A stretch of DNA of 64,000 bases from Duncaniella sp. (GCF_029054785.1 NZ_JAIDEN010000091.1:1-64000); one strand, 5' to 3'; counted from the stretch's first letter, positions 26,977-37,221 are shown. The notes: generated from the letters alone by a model not told the origin. Made by a program: numbers and translations.

Positions 26977-27012
26977 TCTGACTGACGGCCACAACGGCCA
27001 ACCCACAAAAAG

Positions 27013-27081
27013 CACCGGGCCTGATTCCGATTGTATGGAATCAGGCCCGGCGTTTTTAGAGGTTGTTAAAAAACAACCTCT
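27013..27081. terminator. Two consecutive terminator hairpins
   Basis: CCGGGCCTGATTCC (27015-27028) pairs perfectly with its complement at 27037-27050 and is followed by GTTTTT. A second stem, AGAGGTTGTT/AACAACCTCT (27058-27067, 27072-27081), follows at once. Together they separate the rightward sus operon from the leftward GH28 gene and can work in both directions. Confidence 0.85.
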
Positions 27082-27100
27082 TAGACATTCTGGCAACGGA

Positions 27101-28549
27101 TTATTTCAGAGGCTGAAGCGTTCCGCTGTTGATCTTTAGATTGGAGAAGCGGACATCAGCGGTCTGGCCATTGAGAAGGAAAGCACCGTCTGTCACACCG
27201 TCGAACACCGAGTTCTTGACCTCAACATTGTAGACATTGCAGATGTCCTTGAAACCGTCGATACGCACACCGTATTTGCTCTTGCGGCAGTTGACATTTT
27301 CAAGGAAGACATTGCGCACTGTCGGGTTGAAGTCGCGCTGGCAGACCTCACGCTGTTCGTAAACCAGATTGATTTTCAGAACGGCTTCCTTGCACTGGCC
27401 GACTTCTACGTTGCGGACATAGATGTTCTCGATCACACCGCCGCGGCAGTTGTTGGTCTTGATGCGGATCACACGGTCAAGCTGCGGGCTGTCCATCTCG
27501 CAGTCCTCGACAAAGAGATTGCGGAAACCGCCTGAGATCTCGCTGCCGACAACCACACCGCCGTGGCCGTTTTTCATCTTGCAGTTGCGCACAATGATAT
27601 TTTCAGAGGGGATGTTGGCGGTGCGTCCGTCGCGGTTACGTCCGCTCTTGATTGCGATGCAGTCATCGCCGGTGTCGAAATAGCAGCGCTCGATCAGCAC
27701 ATTCTTGCATGATTCGGGGTCGCAGCCGTCACCGTTGGGACCGTCGTTCTGGATGTGTACGCCACGCACTGTCAGATTCTCGCACAGCAGGGGATGGATC
27801 ACCCAGAAAGGCGAACGCAGCAGAGTGACATCCTCGATCAGCACATTCTTGCACTTGACGGGGTTGACCAGCTGGACGCGCATACCGTAGCCGTCGCCCA
27901 TACGGCGCTCCTCGACAGGTACGCCCTTTTCGTTCCACTCCATGAGCAGCGGACGGCCGATACGCTGCGAAATGATGCCTTTGCCGTCTTCCCAGCCGTA
28001 GCTCTTGGCACCGCACATGCGCCACCAGTTTTCAATCTCGGCACCACCGTCGATTGTACCCTTGCCGGTGATGGCGATGTTCTCCTGCTCATAGGCATAG
28101 ATCATCGGCTGATAGTTGTAGCAGTCCATACCTTCCCAGCGGGTGCGCACAAGGGGATATTCCTTGAGATCGGGGGTGAAAAGCAGAGTCGCACCCTCTT
28201 CAAGGTGGAGATTGACATTGCTCTTGAGTGTGATGGGGCCTGTCAGCCATGTGCCGGCAGGAATCACGACGCGGCCTCCGCCCTCACGGGAGCAACGGTC
28301 GATCACCTTATTGATAAGCTGAGTGTAGAGATAGCCCTGAGTCTTGGACTTCTTGCCGTATTTGAACAGCGGATAGTCCTTCTCGCGGAATGTCGGAGCT
28401 TTGATTGATTTTTCAATCTCAGGATAAAGTTCGTTCCAGGCCTTTGCAACCTCGTCGGATGCTGAAGCCTTCTTCTGCGCCTGTGCAGGCACACTGACAA
28501 AAGCCAGTGCGAGCGCAAGCGCCATCAAAGTTTTCTTCATGGTCTTCAT
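27101..28549 (-). CDS. GH28 family glycoside hydrolase (polygalacturonase type)
   Basis: A secreted enzyme with a right-handed beta-helix that cleaves galacturonan or rhamnogalacturonan bonds in pectin. It starts with MKTMKKTLMALALALAFVS and a signal peptide ending at AQAQ. GH28 catalytic blocks are present: GPNGDGCDPESC, DTGDDCIAIKSG, NGHGGVVVGSEISGG and RIKTN. At 482 residues it has the usual size. The ATG at 28549 is preferred over one at 28567 because it gives a clean signal peptide. It lies opposite the sus operon, separated by terminators, and has its own promoter. Exo- or endo-action and the exact pectin class are not decided by these motifs. Confidence 0.9.
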   Translation of the reverse strand: MKTMKKTLMALALALAFVSVPAQAQKKASASDEVAKAWNELYPEIEKSIKAPTFREKDYPLFKYGKKSKTQGYLYTQLINKVIDRCSREGGGRVVIPAGTWLTGPITLKSNVNLHLEEGATLLFTPDLKEYPLVRTRWEGMDCYNYQPMIYAYEQENIAITGKGTIDGGAEIENWWRMCGAKSYGWEDGKGIISQRIGRPLLMEWNEKGVPVEERRMGDGYGMRVQLVNPVKCKNVLIEDVTLLRSPFWVIHPLLCENLTVRGVHIQNDGPNGDGCDPESCKNVLIERCYFDTGDDCIAIKSGRNRDGRTANIPSENIIVRNCKMKNGHGGVVVGSEISGGFRNLFVEDCEMDSPQLDRVIRIKTNNCRGGVIENIYVRNVEVGQCKEAVLKINLVYEQREVCQRDFNPTVRNVFLENVNCRKSKYGVRIDGFKDICNVYNVEVKNSVFDGVTDGAFLLNGQTADVRFSNLKINSGTLQPLK

Positions 28550-28601
28550 ATAAATTAAATTCAACAATTATTTTTCTCAAAATCGAAACATGATCGGCCT
28601 A

Positions 28602-28632
28602 CAAAGGTACTCAGAATTGACCACAATGCAAA
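28602..28632 (-). promoter_or_regulatory. Promoter of the GH28 gene
   Basis: On the minus strand TTTG (28629-28632) is followed after 19 bases by TACCTTTG (28602-28609). It fits the consensus and lies about 50 bases before the ATG. Confidence 0.7.
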
Positions 28633-28680
28633 ATCCGTGTCATTTTTCATCTATCTTGCAGATATTTAGAAAAAAATGCT

Positions 28681-28688
28681 TACCTTTG
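28681..28688 (+). promoter_or_regulatory. -7 element of the glycogen synthase/phosphorylase genes
   Basis: TACCTTTG matches the consensus; a TTG at 28656-28658 is a possible -33 element with a slightly long 22-base spacer. The glycogen synthase ATG is 36 bases downstream. Confidence 0.55.
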
Positions 28689-28723
28689 CAGCCTGAAACG
28701 AAAAACTACATAGTAATTAAAGA

Positions 28724-30445
28724 ATGGACAAAACACCTGCTGTATCACAGGTCGATCTCCTCTTCGAAGTAAGTTGGGAGGTATGTAACAAGATTGGCGG
28801 CATCTACACCGTCTTGTCCACAAAGGCCAAGACTCTCCAAAAGCTATTCAAAGACAAAACTATCTTCATCGGTCCCGATGTCTGGACCGCAGAAAATCCC
28901 TCTCCCTGGTTTTCAGAATGCAAGATCCCCGGACTCTCCGAGTGGGCGCTCGACGCCAAACTGCCTGACGGCGTGAACGTCAGAGTAGGCCGATGGGAAA
29001 TCCCCGGACGCCCGATCGCAGTCCTTGTGAAATTTGACGGCATGTATGCCGTAAAAGATGAATTCTATGGAGAAATGTGGAACCGCTTCGGAGTGGACTC
29101 GCTCCACGCCTATGGCGACTATGACGAAGGCTGCGCTTTCGCCCACGCATCCGGAATTGTTATCGAATCGATCATAAAATCCGGCTACGGACAGCCCGTC
29201 CAGCCCGCCGGAAAGCGCGGACGCAAAAAGCAGAGCCGCATCGTGGCCCACTTCGACGAATGGACAACCGGCATGGGACTCCTCTATGTCCGCTGGAAAC
29301 TGCCTAAAGTCGGCACGGTCTTCACCACCCACGCCACAAGCATCGGCCGCAGTATCTGCGGAAACAACAAACCGCTCTACGACTACCTGAAAGGCTATAA
29401 CGGCGACCAGATGGCCCGTGAGCTGAACATGGAAGCCAAGCACTCTCTCGAAAAAGCCGCGGCCCACGCCGCTGATGCGTTTACAACCGTCAGCGAGATC
29501 ACGGCCACCGAGTGCGAGCAGCTGCTTGAACGCCGACCGGACGTCGTGACCCCCAACGGTTTTGAAAAGAACTTTGTTCCCGCCGCGACCAAACTTCCGG
29601 CTGCCCGCAAAGCCGCCCGCGACAGAATGCTCTCGACAGCATCAGCCCTGACCGGCAAGAAAATAGATCCCAACACATTTATTGTCATCACCAGCGGACG
29701 CTGCGAATACCGCAACAAGGGACTCGACCTGTTCCTTGATGTCTGCGACGAGCTCAAACGCTGCAAACCGGCACGCAACATCCTCGCATTCGTAATGGTT
29801 CCCGCATGGCCCAAAGAAGCCCGCGCCGATCTGGCCGGACGCCTCGCCGATGTGGAAAAAACTCCGATTGTCAGCGATGAAACACCGCTCTGCGATCCTA
29901 TAATCACCCACTGGCTCAACAATCCGGACTCCGACGCAGTCAACTGCCGTATCCACCAGCTGGGCCTTAACAACCTTGACAGCCATGTGGAAGTCATCTA
30001 TGTCCCCTGCTATCTCAACGGGACTGACGGCATCCTCGACATGAGCTATTATGATCTCCTACCCGGCGCCGACGCCACAGTCTTCCCCTCTTACTACGAA
30101 CCTTGGGGCTATACACCACTTGAAAGCGTTGCCTTCGGTGTACCGACTGTGACCACCTCTCTTTCGGGATTCGGCCAATGGGTTCTCCAGGCGTTCGACA
30201 ACTACTTTGACGAATGTGGCGTCAATGTCATCGGCCGCGGTGACTCCAATTACCGTTCGGTTGTTGAAAATATCGCCCACTCGATCGAATATCTTGCCGG
30301 CATTGACCAGAAAGAGGACAAAAAGATCCGTAAAGCAGCCATGCAGACCGCATCCGAAGCCGCATGGTCAAAATTTATCAGCTACTATGACACAGCCTAT
30401 CAGCTTGCCCTTGACAAAGCGGCCAAGCGAAAGGTCGGCCAATGA
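28724..30445 (+). CDS. Glycogen synthase, GT3-like
   Basis: The enzyme extends alpha-1,4-glucan chains from a nucleotide-glucose donor. The 573-residue protein resembles the eukaryote-type (GT3) synthase used in Bacteroidota: LLFEVSWEVCNKIGGIYTVLSTKA at the N terminus, FTTHATSIGRSICG in the middle, and the donor-site region FPSYYEPWGYTPLESVAFGVPT near residue 455, with the catalytic Glu pair of retaining GT-B enzymes. It is longer than GT5 GlgA and lacks the KTGGL motif. It precedes the phosphorylase gene by 56 bases; together they manage glycogen build-up and breakdown. Confidence 0.87.
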   Translation: MDKTPAVSQVDLLFEVSWEVCNKIGGIYTVLSTKAKTLQKLFKDKTIFIGPDVWTAENPSPWFSECKIPGLSEWALDAKLPDGVNVRVGRWEIPGRPIAVLVKFDGMYAVKDEFYGEMWNRFGVDSLHAYGDYDEGCAFAHASGIVIESIIKSGYGQPVQPAGKRGRKKQSRIVAHFDEWTTGMGLLYVRWKLPKVGTVFTTHATSIGRSICGNNKPLYDYLKGYNGDQMARELNMEAKHSLEKAAAHAADAFTTVSEITATECEQLLERRPDVVTPNGFEKNFVPAATKLPAARKAARDRMLSTASALTGKKIDPNTFIVITSGRCEYRNKGLDLFLDVCDELKRCKPARNILAFVMVPAWPKEARADLAGRLADVEKTPIVSDETPLCDPIITHWLNNPDSDAVNCRIHQLGLNNLDSHVEVIYVPCYLNGTDGILDMSYYDLLPGADATVFPSYYEPWGYTPLESVAFGVPTVTTSLSGFGQWVLQAFDNYFDECGVNVIGRGDSNYRSVVENIAHSIEYLAGIDQKEDKKIRKAAMQTASEAAWSKFISYYDTAYQLALDKAAKRKVGQ

Positions 30446-30501
30446 CAACCTGATTTTTAAGACTGACTTACCTTAAGTTAAATAATTCAATTTACACAAA
30501 T

Positions 30502-33060
30502 ATGAAACTGCCTGTAAGCAAAACTAATGCCCCCGTATGGCGCGACATCACAGTGAAGTCCGTGCTCCCTGAGGCATTGAAACCTCTCGAAACACTCTCC
30601 CGCAACCTCTGGTGGGTATGGAACAGCGCGGCCAAGAACCTCTTCCGCGACCTCGACGCCGATCTGTGGCGCGCCACCGGCGAAAATCCCGTCATGCTCC
30701 TCCAGCAACTCTCTTCCGAACGCCTCGAAGAGATCATGAACGACAGCGAACTGATGGAACGCATCAAGGGTGTGTTTGCAATGTTCCAGGAATACATGGC
30801 CAAACCCATGCGCAAGGACATCCCTTCTGTCTCTTACTTCTCTATGGAGTACGGTCTATGCAACTGCCTCAAAATCTATTCCGGCGGTCTTGGTGTACTC
30901 GCCGGCGACTATATCAAGGAAGCATCCGACAGCTGCGTCGACATGACCGCCATCGGTTTCCTTTACCGTTACGGCTATTTCACCCAGTCACTGAGCGTTG
31001 ACGGCCAGCAGATCGCCAACTACGAGCCTCAGAACTTCAACCAGCTCCCCATCGAGCAGGTCACTGACGAAAACGGCCATCCGCTCATCCTCGAAGTCCC
31101 CTACCCCGGCCGCATCATTTACAGCCACATCTGGCGCGTCAACGTAGGCCGCATGAAGCTCTACCTCCTCGACACCGACTTCGACATGAACAGCGAGTTT
31201 GACCGCTCAATCACCCACCAGCTCTACGGCGGCGACTGGGAAAACCGCATCAAGCAGGAATATCTTCTCGGCATCGGCGGTGTGCTCGCGCTCAAGAAAC
31301 TCGGCATCAGCAACACCATCTATCACGCCAACGAAGGCCACGCCGCACTGCTCAACCTCCAGCGTCTTGTCGACTACGTACAGTCAGGTCTTGATTTCAA
31401 CACCTCGCTCGAACTCGTACGCTCGTCAAGCCTCTACACAGTCCACACTCCGGTGCCCGCAGGCCACGACTATTTCGACGAAGGCCTCGCCCACAAATAT
31501 CTCAACGAATTCCCCGCACGCTTAGGCATCAGCTGGCAGGACCTCATGAACATGGGCCGCGAAAATCCCGACAGCCAGGACCGCTTCTCGATGAGCGTAT
31601 TCGCCCTCAACACCTGTCAGGAAGCCAACGGTGTCAGCTGGCTCCACGGCGAAGTCTCCAAGAAGATGTTTGCCGGTGTCTGGAAAGGCTACTCATGGGA
31701 AGAAAGCCACGTCGGCTATGTGACCAACGGCGTACACATGCCGACCTGGGCCGCAAGCGAATGGAAGGCCTTCTACACCGAGAAACTCGGCGAACAGGTG
31801 TTTGACCACCAGAGCGACCCCAAGGCATGGGACGGCATCTTCAAGGTCAAAGACGAAGAGATCTGGGATCTTCGCACCACAATGAAGAACAAGTTCATCA
31901 ACTTCGTCAAGCGCGATTTCAAGGCCAAGTGGCTTGCCAACCAGGGCGATCCCTCAGCCGTGATCAAGATCCTTGAAAAGATCAACCCCAACGCTCTCAT
32001 CATCGGTTTCGCACGCCGCTTCGCAACCTACAAGCGCGCACACCTGCTCTTCACTGACCTCGACCGTCTGGCCCGCATCGTCAACAACGAGCAGTTCCCC
32101 GTACAGTTCATCTTCTCCGGCAAGGCTCACCCCGCCGACGGCGCAGGTCAGGGTCTGATCAAGCGCATCATGGAGATTTCGCGCATGCCTCAGTTCCAAG
32201 GCAAGATCATCTTCCTTGAAGACTACAACATGATCGTCGCCAAGCGTCTTGTCACCGGTGTCGACATCTGGCTCAACACCCCGACCCGTCCGCTCGAAGC
32301 ATCTGGTACTTCAGGCGAAAAGGCTGAAATGAACGGTGTGCTCAACTTCTCAGTGCTCGACGGATGGTGGTATGAAGGCTACCGTCTCGACGAAAAGGCC
32401 GGCTGGGCTCTCACCGACAAGCGTACTTTCACTGATCAGGGCCAGCAGGACAAGCTCGACGCAGCAACCATCTACTCGATGCTCGAAAACGAGATCATCC
32501 CCCTCTACTTCGCCAAGAACTCGAAGGGTTACTCTCCCGAATGGATCCAGTATATCAAGCGTTCGATCGGCCACATCGCTCCGCAGTACACAATGCAGCG
32601 TATGATCGAAGACTACATCGACCGCTTCTATCTCCCCGAATCAAAGCGCTTCGAAAAACTTTCGGCCAACGGCGACAAGCTTGCCAAAGAGATCGCCGCA
32701 TGGAAAGAAAAAGTCGCTGCCGCATGGGATGGCATCCAGGTTCTTGAAGTAAACACCAACGAGGATCTCAACCAGAACAACCACAGCGGTCAGACGTTCG
32801 TCACCACTGTCAAGATCGATGCCAACGGCCTCGCCGATGACCTCGCACTTGAGCTCGTCATCGACAAAGTCCAAGACAATCAGGAAAGCCGCGCCGGTTC
32901 AGTGCCTTTCAAAGTTGTAGCCAAGGAAGGCAACACCGTAACCTACCAGCTTGAAGACAAACTCCGCGATCCGGGTGTGTTCCGCTACTCTTATCGTCTC
33001 TATCCTTCGAACCCGAACCTGCCCCACCGTCAGGACTTCGCGTTCGTCCGCTGGATCTAA
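30502..33060 (+). CDS. glgP: Alpha-glucan (glycogen) phosphorylase, GT35
   Basis: This PLP-dependent enzyme releases glucose 1-phosphate from glycogen. The 852-residue protein belongs to the group with an N-terminal DUF3417 segment ([20 protein letters not shown]), and has [26 protein letters not shown], the [11 protein letters not shown] block and [20 protein letters not shown] near residue 600, where Lys carries the cofactor. The residue before this lysine is Glu where many relatives have Met. It follows glycogen synthase by 56 bases and is closed by a terminator, so the two form a small glycogen operon. Confidence 0.92.
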   Translation: MKLPVSKTNAPVWRDITVKSVLPEALKPLETLSRNLWWVWNSAAKNLFRDLDADLWRATGENPVMLLQQLSSERLEEIMNDSELMERIKGVFAMFQEYMAKPMRKDIPSVSYFSMEYGLCNCLKIYSGGLGVLAGDYIKEASDSCVDMTAIGFLYRYGYFTQSLSVDGQQIANYEPQNFNQLPIEQVTDENGHPLILEVPYPGRIIYSHIWRVNVGRMKLYLLDTDFDMNSEFDRSITHQLYGGDWENRIKQEYLLGIGGVLALKKLGISNTIYHANEGHAALLNLQRLVDYVQSGLDFNTSLELVRSSSLYTVHTPVPAGHDYFDEGLAHKYLNEFPARLGISWQDLMNMGRENPDSQDRFSMSVFALNTCQEANGVSWLHGEVSKKMFAGVWKGYSWEESHVGYVTNGVHMPTWAASEWKAFYTEKLGEQVFDHQSDPKAWDGIFKVKDEEIWDLRTTMKNKFINFVKRDFKAKWLANQGDPSAVIKILEKINPNALIIGFARRFATYKRAHLLFTDLDRLARIVNNEQFPVQFIFSGKAHPADGAGQGLIKRIMEISRMPQFQGKIIFLEDYNMIVAKRLVTGVDIWLNTPTRPLEASGTSGEKAEMNGVLNFSVLDGWWYEGYRLDEKAGWALTDKRTFTDQGQQDKLDAATIYSMLENEIIPLYFAKNSKGYSPEWIQYIKRSIGHIAPQYTMQRMIEDYIDRFYLPESKRFEKLSANGDKLAKEIAAWKEKVAAAWDGIQVLEVNTNEDLNQNNHSGQTFVTTVKIDANGLADDLALELVIDKVQDNQESRAGSVPFKVVAKEGNTVTYQLEDKLRDPGVFRYSYRLYPSNPNLPHRQDFAFVRWI

Positions 33061-33089
33061 TAACAGACCGTTCACAGACATCCGATATA

Positions 33090-33124
33090 ACTCCGGGGGC
33101 TCACGAGCCTCCGGAGTTTTTCTT
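33090..33124 (+). terminator. Terminator after glgP
   Basis: ACTCCGG (33090-33096) and CCGGAGT (33111-33117) form the outer stem with a GC-rich inner part, followed by TTTTTCTTT. Confidence 0.85.
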
Positions 33125-33180
33125 TACATACAAAGACTCCGGCACCGGGAACCGCCCCTTCCGCTGCCGGATATGAAAGC

Positions 33181-33215
33181 GGTCCCTGCCTCAACACCAA
33201 GCTGAAGCAGGGACC
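33181..33215. terminator. Inverted repeat between glgP and the cysteine desulfidase gene
   Basis: GGTCCCTGC (33181-33189) pairs with GCAGGGACC (33207-33215). The leftward side is followed by CGCTTTC only, so it is a weak terminator candidate for the leftward cyuA-like gene. Confidence 0.4.
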
Positions 33216-33317
33216 ATTACAGATAAGTATAAGAATAGATGAATATACCTGAGAAACTGACTGACCGCAGGCAGGCGTTCCCGTCAAAAAGCTGAGTGCC
33301 GCCGTGGATCAGATGAG

Positions 33318-34601
33318 TTATTTTGAAGTCATTATCTTGAGAACCAGACGGTCGGTCTCATTCATGGCCTCACGTCCGATGGATGTCAGATTGCGGATTG
33401 TCGCGTCAACGTCGTCACTGATGATGCCTTCGGTCGAGGTCACGCATTTGCCGTTCATGGCAAGCATGGCCGACATCATGGCAGTCGAGACTCCTGAGGA
33501 TATCTTCAGGGCACATGAGGGTTTGGCGCCGTCACAGATCATGCCGGTCAGATTGGCGACCATGTTCTTGACAGCGGCACACACTTCGGGATATTCGCCG
33601 CCCATGAGATAGACAATCGCCGCAGAGGCTCCAGTCGAGGCCACCACACATCCGCAGAGCGCCGACAGACGGCCAAGACTCTGCTTGATGTAGATGCTTG
33701 TCAGATGGCTGAGCACAAGCGCACGGATGGTCTGCTCTTCAGAGGCCTCCATGTCGGCTGCGAAGCTGACAACGGGCATTGTCGCAGTGATGCCCTGGTT
33801 GCCGCTGCCTGAGTTTGACATCACAGGCACAGGCGCTCCGCCCATGCGGGCGTCGCAGGCCGCGGAGGTGTAGGAGATCATGTGTTCGACGGGGGTGTCG
33901 CCGTAATATTTCAGACCGTATTTCTTTATCGTAGCGCCCAATGAATGTCCGTAGTCACCGGAGAGAGCTGTCTGGGCGGCTGCCATGTTGAGTTTCTTAG
34001 CTTCCAGAATAAAAGAGATCTCTTCAAGCGGAGTCTCAGTTGCAAATTCATAGACGGTGGCAAGATCAAGCGCTATGTCGTCGGTTGCTTCCGCAGCATC
34101 GCCGGCAGCGCTTTCTTCAAACATGGTCTCGCCATTTTTCTGGAGAAGGATGAAGTGGGTGTGCTCACAGGAGATCACCGCACGGGCGCTTCCGCCATCC
34201 TCAGAGGTTGCGAGCACATCTATATGGAGTTTCGAGGGTGCGTTTTCTTCAAGTCTGATAGAGATACGGCCTTCGTCAATGAACTTGCGGCCACGCTCTA
34301 CGGCTTCCGGATCCACATCGCGCAACACTTCGAGACCATAGGCCGACTTGCCGACCAATGCACCGAGAGCCATAGCGATCGGAAGCCCGATCATACCCGT
34401 GCCGGGAATGCCGACTCCCATTGCGTTCTTAAGCATGTTGCTGCTCAGGGCCACTTCGATACGAGAGGGGAGCGAGCCGAGAATCTCGGTCGCCTTGGCG
34501 ACACAGAGCGCTACGGCAACCGGCTCGGTACATCCGATGGCCGGAACTACTTCCCGATTGATGAGAGCTATGATTTTCTCTCTTTTAGACTTGTTTACCA
34601 T
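33318..34601 (-). CDS. cyuA: L-cysteine desulfidase / UPF0597 family (CyuA-like)
   Basis: Family members are Fe-S enzymes related to the L-serine dehydratase alpha chain and degrade L-cysteine to pyruvate, ammonia and sulfide. The 427-residue protein begins with INREVVPAIGCTEPVAVALC and has MSNSGSGNQGITATMPVV, LSALCGCVVASTGASA and MICDGAKPSCALKISSG, which supply the conserved cysteines for the cluster. Length is usual. It stands alone with its own promoter. L-serine as an additional substrate cannot be excluded. Confidence 0.85.
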   Translation of the reverse strand: MVNKSKREKIIALINREVVPAIGCTEPVAVALCVAKATEILGSLPSRIEVALSSNMLKNAMGVGIPGTGMIGLPIAMALGALVGKSAYGLEVLRDVDPEAVERGRKFIDEGRISIRLEENAPSKLHIDVLATSEDGGSARAVISCEHTHFILLQKNGETMFEESAAGDAAEATDDIALDLATVYEFATETPLEEISFILEAKKLNMAAAQTALSGDYGHSLGATIKKYGLKYYGDTPVEHMISYTSAACDARMGGAPVPVMSNSGSGNQGITATMPVVSFAADMEASEEQTIRALVLSHLTSIYIKQSLGRLSALCGCVVASTGASAAIVYLMGGEYPEVCAAVKNMVANLTGMICDGAKPSCALKISSGVSTAMMSAMLAMNGKCVTSTEGIISDDVDATIRNLTSIGREAMNETDRLVLKIMTSK

Positions 34602-34656
34602 ACACTGTTTTTCTTAAATGGGTAGCAGAATTTAGAGGTTAGATGTTCGGAGAGAG

Positions 34657-34687
34657 CAAAGTTACAGCATTTGGACTGCTTCTACAA
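34657..34687 (-). promoter_or_regulatory. Promoter of the cyuA-like gene
   Basis: On the minus strand TTG (34685-34687), a 20-base spacer and TAACTTTG (34657-34664) match the consensus; the leader is about 50 bases. Confidence 0.7.
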
Positions 34688-34729
34688 GCGAATCGGGAGA
34701 GAATATTTTAGCAAACAATAAAAATTTAC

Positions 34730-34787
34730 GCATCAAAAACGCGATGCCGGGAGGAGAAATCGCCTCGCGACATCGCGTTTTGATGCA
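34730..34787 (-). terminator. Terminator of the DUF177-rpmF-fabH-era unit
   Basis: AAAACGCGATG (34736-34746) pairs perfectly with CATCGCGTTTT (34771-34781), and pairing nearly continues through GCATC/GATGC. The leftward side ends in T residues. It lies 56 bases after the era stop codon. Confidence 0.8.
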
Positions 34788-34842
34788 GTCATACTCATGT
34801 CAGCCCTGAGGACGCGACATGTGTCCGGCAGGCCGGACCTGT

Positions 34843-35727
34843 CTATTCCATGTAACCGAAGGAGCGCAACTTGTTTTCGCGGTTGCGCCAGTTCGGCTCC
34901 ACTTTCACAAAGAGTTCAAGGAAGACACTCTTGTCGAAAAATTTCTCGATATCCTTTCGGGCTTCCATGCCGACTTTCTTGATCTTGCTGCCCTGATGGC
35001 CGATGATGATGCCTTTCTGACTGTCGCGCTCGACGTAGATGACGGCCATGATGTGGATCGAGTTTTCTTTTTCCTCGAACTTCTCGACTATGACTTCAAC
35101 GGAATAGGGGATCTCCTTGTCATAGAGAGTCAGGATCTTCTCACGGATTATCTCTGTGACGAAGAAGCGGGCCGGTTTGTCGGTCAGGGCGTCTTTGCCG
35201 AAGTAGGGGGCTGATTCCGGAAGAAGCTCCACGATTCTGTTCAGAAGATTGTCGACATTGAAGTGTTCCTTGGCTGAGACAGGAAAGATCTCAGCCTGCG
35301 GAAGCAGTTCCTGCCAGCGCTGTGTCAGTTCCTCCAGCTCCACCTGGACTTTGACAAGGTCGATCTTGTTGATGACAAGCAACACGGGGATCTTTTCCTT
35401 TGCTACCTTGGCAAGGAAGTCGGCGTTTTTTGACGGATCCTCGACCACGTCGGTCACATAGACCAGAACGTCGGCATCGACCAATGCACCTTCGCTGAAG
35501 TTGAGCATGCTTTCCTGAAGCTTGTATTTCGGCTGAAGCACACCGGGAGTGTCGGAAAACACAATCTGATAGTCAGGAGTGTTGACAATCCCCATGATGC
35601 GGTGGCGTGTGGTCTGGGCCTTGGAGGTTATGATGCTGATGCGCTCCCCGACGAGGTCGTTCATCAGAGTGGACTTCCCGACATTCGGGTTGCCGACTAT
35701 ATTGACAAATCCGGCTTTATGTTCCAT
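34843..35727 (-). CDS. era: GTPase Era
   Basis: Era binds the 3' end of 16S rRNA and helps mature the small subunit. The 294-residue protein has the P-loop GNPNVGKST at residues 12-20, DTPGVLQPKYKLQESM, the NKID base motif and a C-terminal KH domain (EIPYSVEVIVEKFEEKEN, IIGHQGSKIKKVGMEARKDIE). Length and domain order are standard. It follows fabH across a 130-base gap that holds both a terminator and a promoter. Confidence 0.95.
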   Translation of the reverse strand: MEHKAGFVNIVGNPNVGKSTLMNDLVGERISIITSKAQTTRHRIMGIVNTPDYQIVFSDTPGVLQPKYKLQESMLNFSEGALVDADVLVYVTDVVEDPSKNADFLAKVAKEKIPVLLVINKIDLVKVQVELEELTQRWQELLPQAEIFPVSAKEHFNVDNLLNRIVELLPESAPYFGKDALTDKPARFFVTEIIREKILTLYDKEIPYSVEVIVEKFEEKENSIHIMAVIYVERDSQKGIIIGHQGSKIKKVGMEARKDIEKFFDKSVFLELFVKVEPNWRNRENKLRSFGYME

Positions 35728-35782
35728 ATATTCTTTCAGTTGTTTAAAATGTATATATCAGAGACAGGGATAATACCTGCTG

Positions 35783-35790
35783 CAAATATA
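35783..35790 (-). promoter_or_regulatory. -7 element for era
   Basis: The minus strand reads TATATTTG (CAAATATA on the plus strand), 55 bases before the era start and just downstream of the fabH terminator. A -33 element is not evident. Confidence 0.45.
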
Positions 35791-35794
35791 AACA

Positions 35795-35822
35795 AAAATA
35801 GCACCTTAAAAGATGCTATTTT
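35795..35822 (-). terminator. Terminator after fabH
   Basis: AAAATAGCA (35795-35803) pairs with TGCTATTTT (35814-35822); on the leftward transcript the stem is followed by TTTTGTTTATATTTG. It separates fabH from era, which then uses its own -7 element. Confidence 0.6.
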
Positions 35823-35857
35823 ATAAAAAAGTTTCATCTGTCGACCGACAGGTCTGA

Positions 35858-36841
35858 TCAGAGATCCCAGATGATATACATTGCGCCCCAGGTGAAGCCT
35901 GCGCCGAATGCGGTAAGGATCAGGCGGTCACCCTTTTTGAGCTTGTCCTTGTGTTCGTCGAGACAGAGGGGAACCGATGCGGCCGATGTGTTGCCGTATT
36001 TCTCGATGTTGACAAGCACCTTGTCGTTGTCGATGCCGAGGCGAGAGCCGACAGCTTCGATGATTCGGAGGTTTGCCTGGTGGGAAACAAACCAATTGAT
36101 GTTGTCGACTGTAAGGTCGTTGCGGTTCATGACTTCCAGTGATGACTCAAGCATGTCAGTCACGGCGTTCTTGTAGACATTGCGTCCGTCCTGGATGACG
36201 AAGTGCTGCTGGGCGTCGACAGTCTCATGAGAAGCGGGAAGCACAGAGCCTCCGGCGGGCATCCAGAGATGTTCGAGGCCTTCACCGTCGATGTGGAACA
36301 CGCCGTCGATAATACCGACATTCTCTTCAGTCGGTTCGAGAAGCATGGCGCCGGCACCGTCACCGAAAAGGGGACAGGTCGCACGGTCCTGATAGTTTGT
36401 CATTGACGACATTTTCTCGGCAGCCACTACGACCACCTTTTTGCGCAGACCCGAACGAATGTAGGCTGAGCCGTCTTCAAGCGCTACGAGGAAACCGGCA
36501 CAAGCGGCCTGGATGTCATAGGAATAGGCGTTTTTCAGTCCGAGCTGATGAGCTATGATAGAACCCGTTGAGGGGAAACGATAGTCAGGGTTAGAGGTGG
36601 CACAGATCAGAAGATCGATTTCTTCAGGTTTTGTACCGGTTGATTCGAGGAGTTTTTCAACGGCTTTGATGCCGAGAAATGAGGAGCCTTTTCCGGGCTC
36701 ACGGAGGATTCGACGTTCCTTGATGCCGACACGGGTAGTGATCCACTCATCGTTAGTGTCGACCATCTTCGACAACATTTCGTTATCGAGGATATCATCT
36801 GGGGCATAGGAAGCGATTCCAGCGATGCGAGCGTTAAGCAT
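35858..36841 (-). CDS. fabH: Beta-ketoacyl-ACP synthase III
   Basis: FabH starts fatty-acid synthesis by condensing acetyl-CoA with malonyl-ACP. The 327-residue protein has the nucleophile Cys114 in QAACAGFLVAL, WFVSHQANLRIIEA (catalytic His) and the C-terminal AFGAGFTWGAMYI containing the end loop; the catalytic Asn lies in the region before it. The ATG at 36841 gives MLNARIAGIASYAPDD, the family start. It follows rpmF in the usual DUF177-rpmF-fabH order, without plsX. Confidence 0.94.
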   Translation of the reverse strand: MLNARIAGIASYAPDDILDNEMLSKMVDTNDEWITTRVGIKERRILREPGKGSSFLGIKAVEKLLESTGTKPEEIDLLICATSNPDYRFPSTGSIIAHQLGLKNAYSYDIQAACAGFLVALEDGSAYIRSGLRKKVVVVAAEKMSSMTNYQDRATCPLFGDGAGAMLLEPTEENVGIIDGVFHIDGEGLEHLWMPAGGSVLPASHETVDAQQHFVIQDGRNVYKNAVTDMLESSLEVMNRNDLTVDNINWFVSHQANLRIIEAVGSRLGIDNDKVLVNIEKYGNTSAASVPLCLDEHKDKLKKGDRLILTAFGAGFTWGAMYIIWDL

Positions 36842-36963
36842 AACAGAAATTTTCTTTGAATAAAAACTTAGGGGGTGAGGAGGAAGTGTGTGCGGTATAG
36901 ATACAAAAGTCCACGCACGGGCCGCGTTAAGTGACCCGTGCGAGATTTTTGTTACCTTTCCGC

Positions 36964-37149
36964 TTAGACAGCAGCGGTCTTTTCGATGGCGATACGTCCG
37001 CGGTAGTAGCCACATTCACCACATACAGTGTGGTAGAGATGCCATGAACCGCAGTTGGGGCAGAGGGCCAGGGTGGGAACTACAGCCTTGTCGTGAGTAC
37101 GGCGTTTAGCTGTGCGGGTCTTTGATTGCTTGCGTTTAGGATGTGCCAT
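36964..37149 (-). CDS. rpmF: 50S ribosomal protein L32
   Basis: The 61-residue ribosomal protein begins with MAHPKRKQSKTRTAKRRTHD and has a zinc-ribbon CPNC...CGECG pair, so it is the four-cysteine (zinc-binding) form. It lies between DUF177 and fabH, a widespread arrangement that connects ribosome and lipid synthesis. Confidence 0.96.
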   Translation of the reverse strand: MAHPKRKQSKTRTAKRRTHDKAVVPTLALCPNCGSWHLYHTVCGECGYYRGRIAIEKTAAV

Positions 37150-37221
37150 GATTTATTTATTATTTTTTGTTTTCTTAATGAAATGTGAAAATATCTCTTT
37201 TTTCTTTGGTTCTGTTCTGTC

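Noticed and set aside
6994..27081. AAAACAACCTCT shared by the hut terminator region (near 6995) and the 27072-27081 hairpin
   Set aside because: Only about 12 bases, in two terminator contexts; a chance or functional similarity rather than a mobile repeat.
33318..34601. L-serine dehydratase as the primary call for the 427-residue protein
   Set aside because: Cysteine pattern and length fit UPF0597/CyuA better than the serine dehydratase alpha chain.
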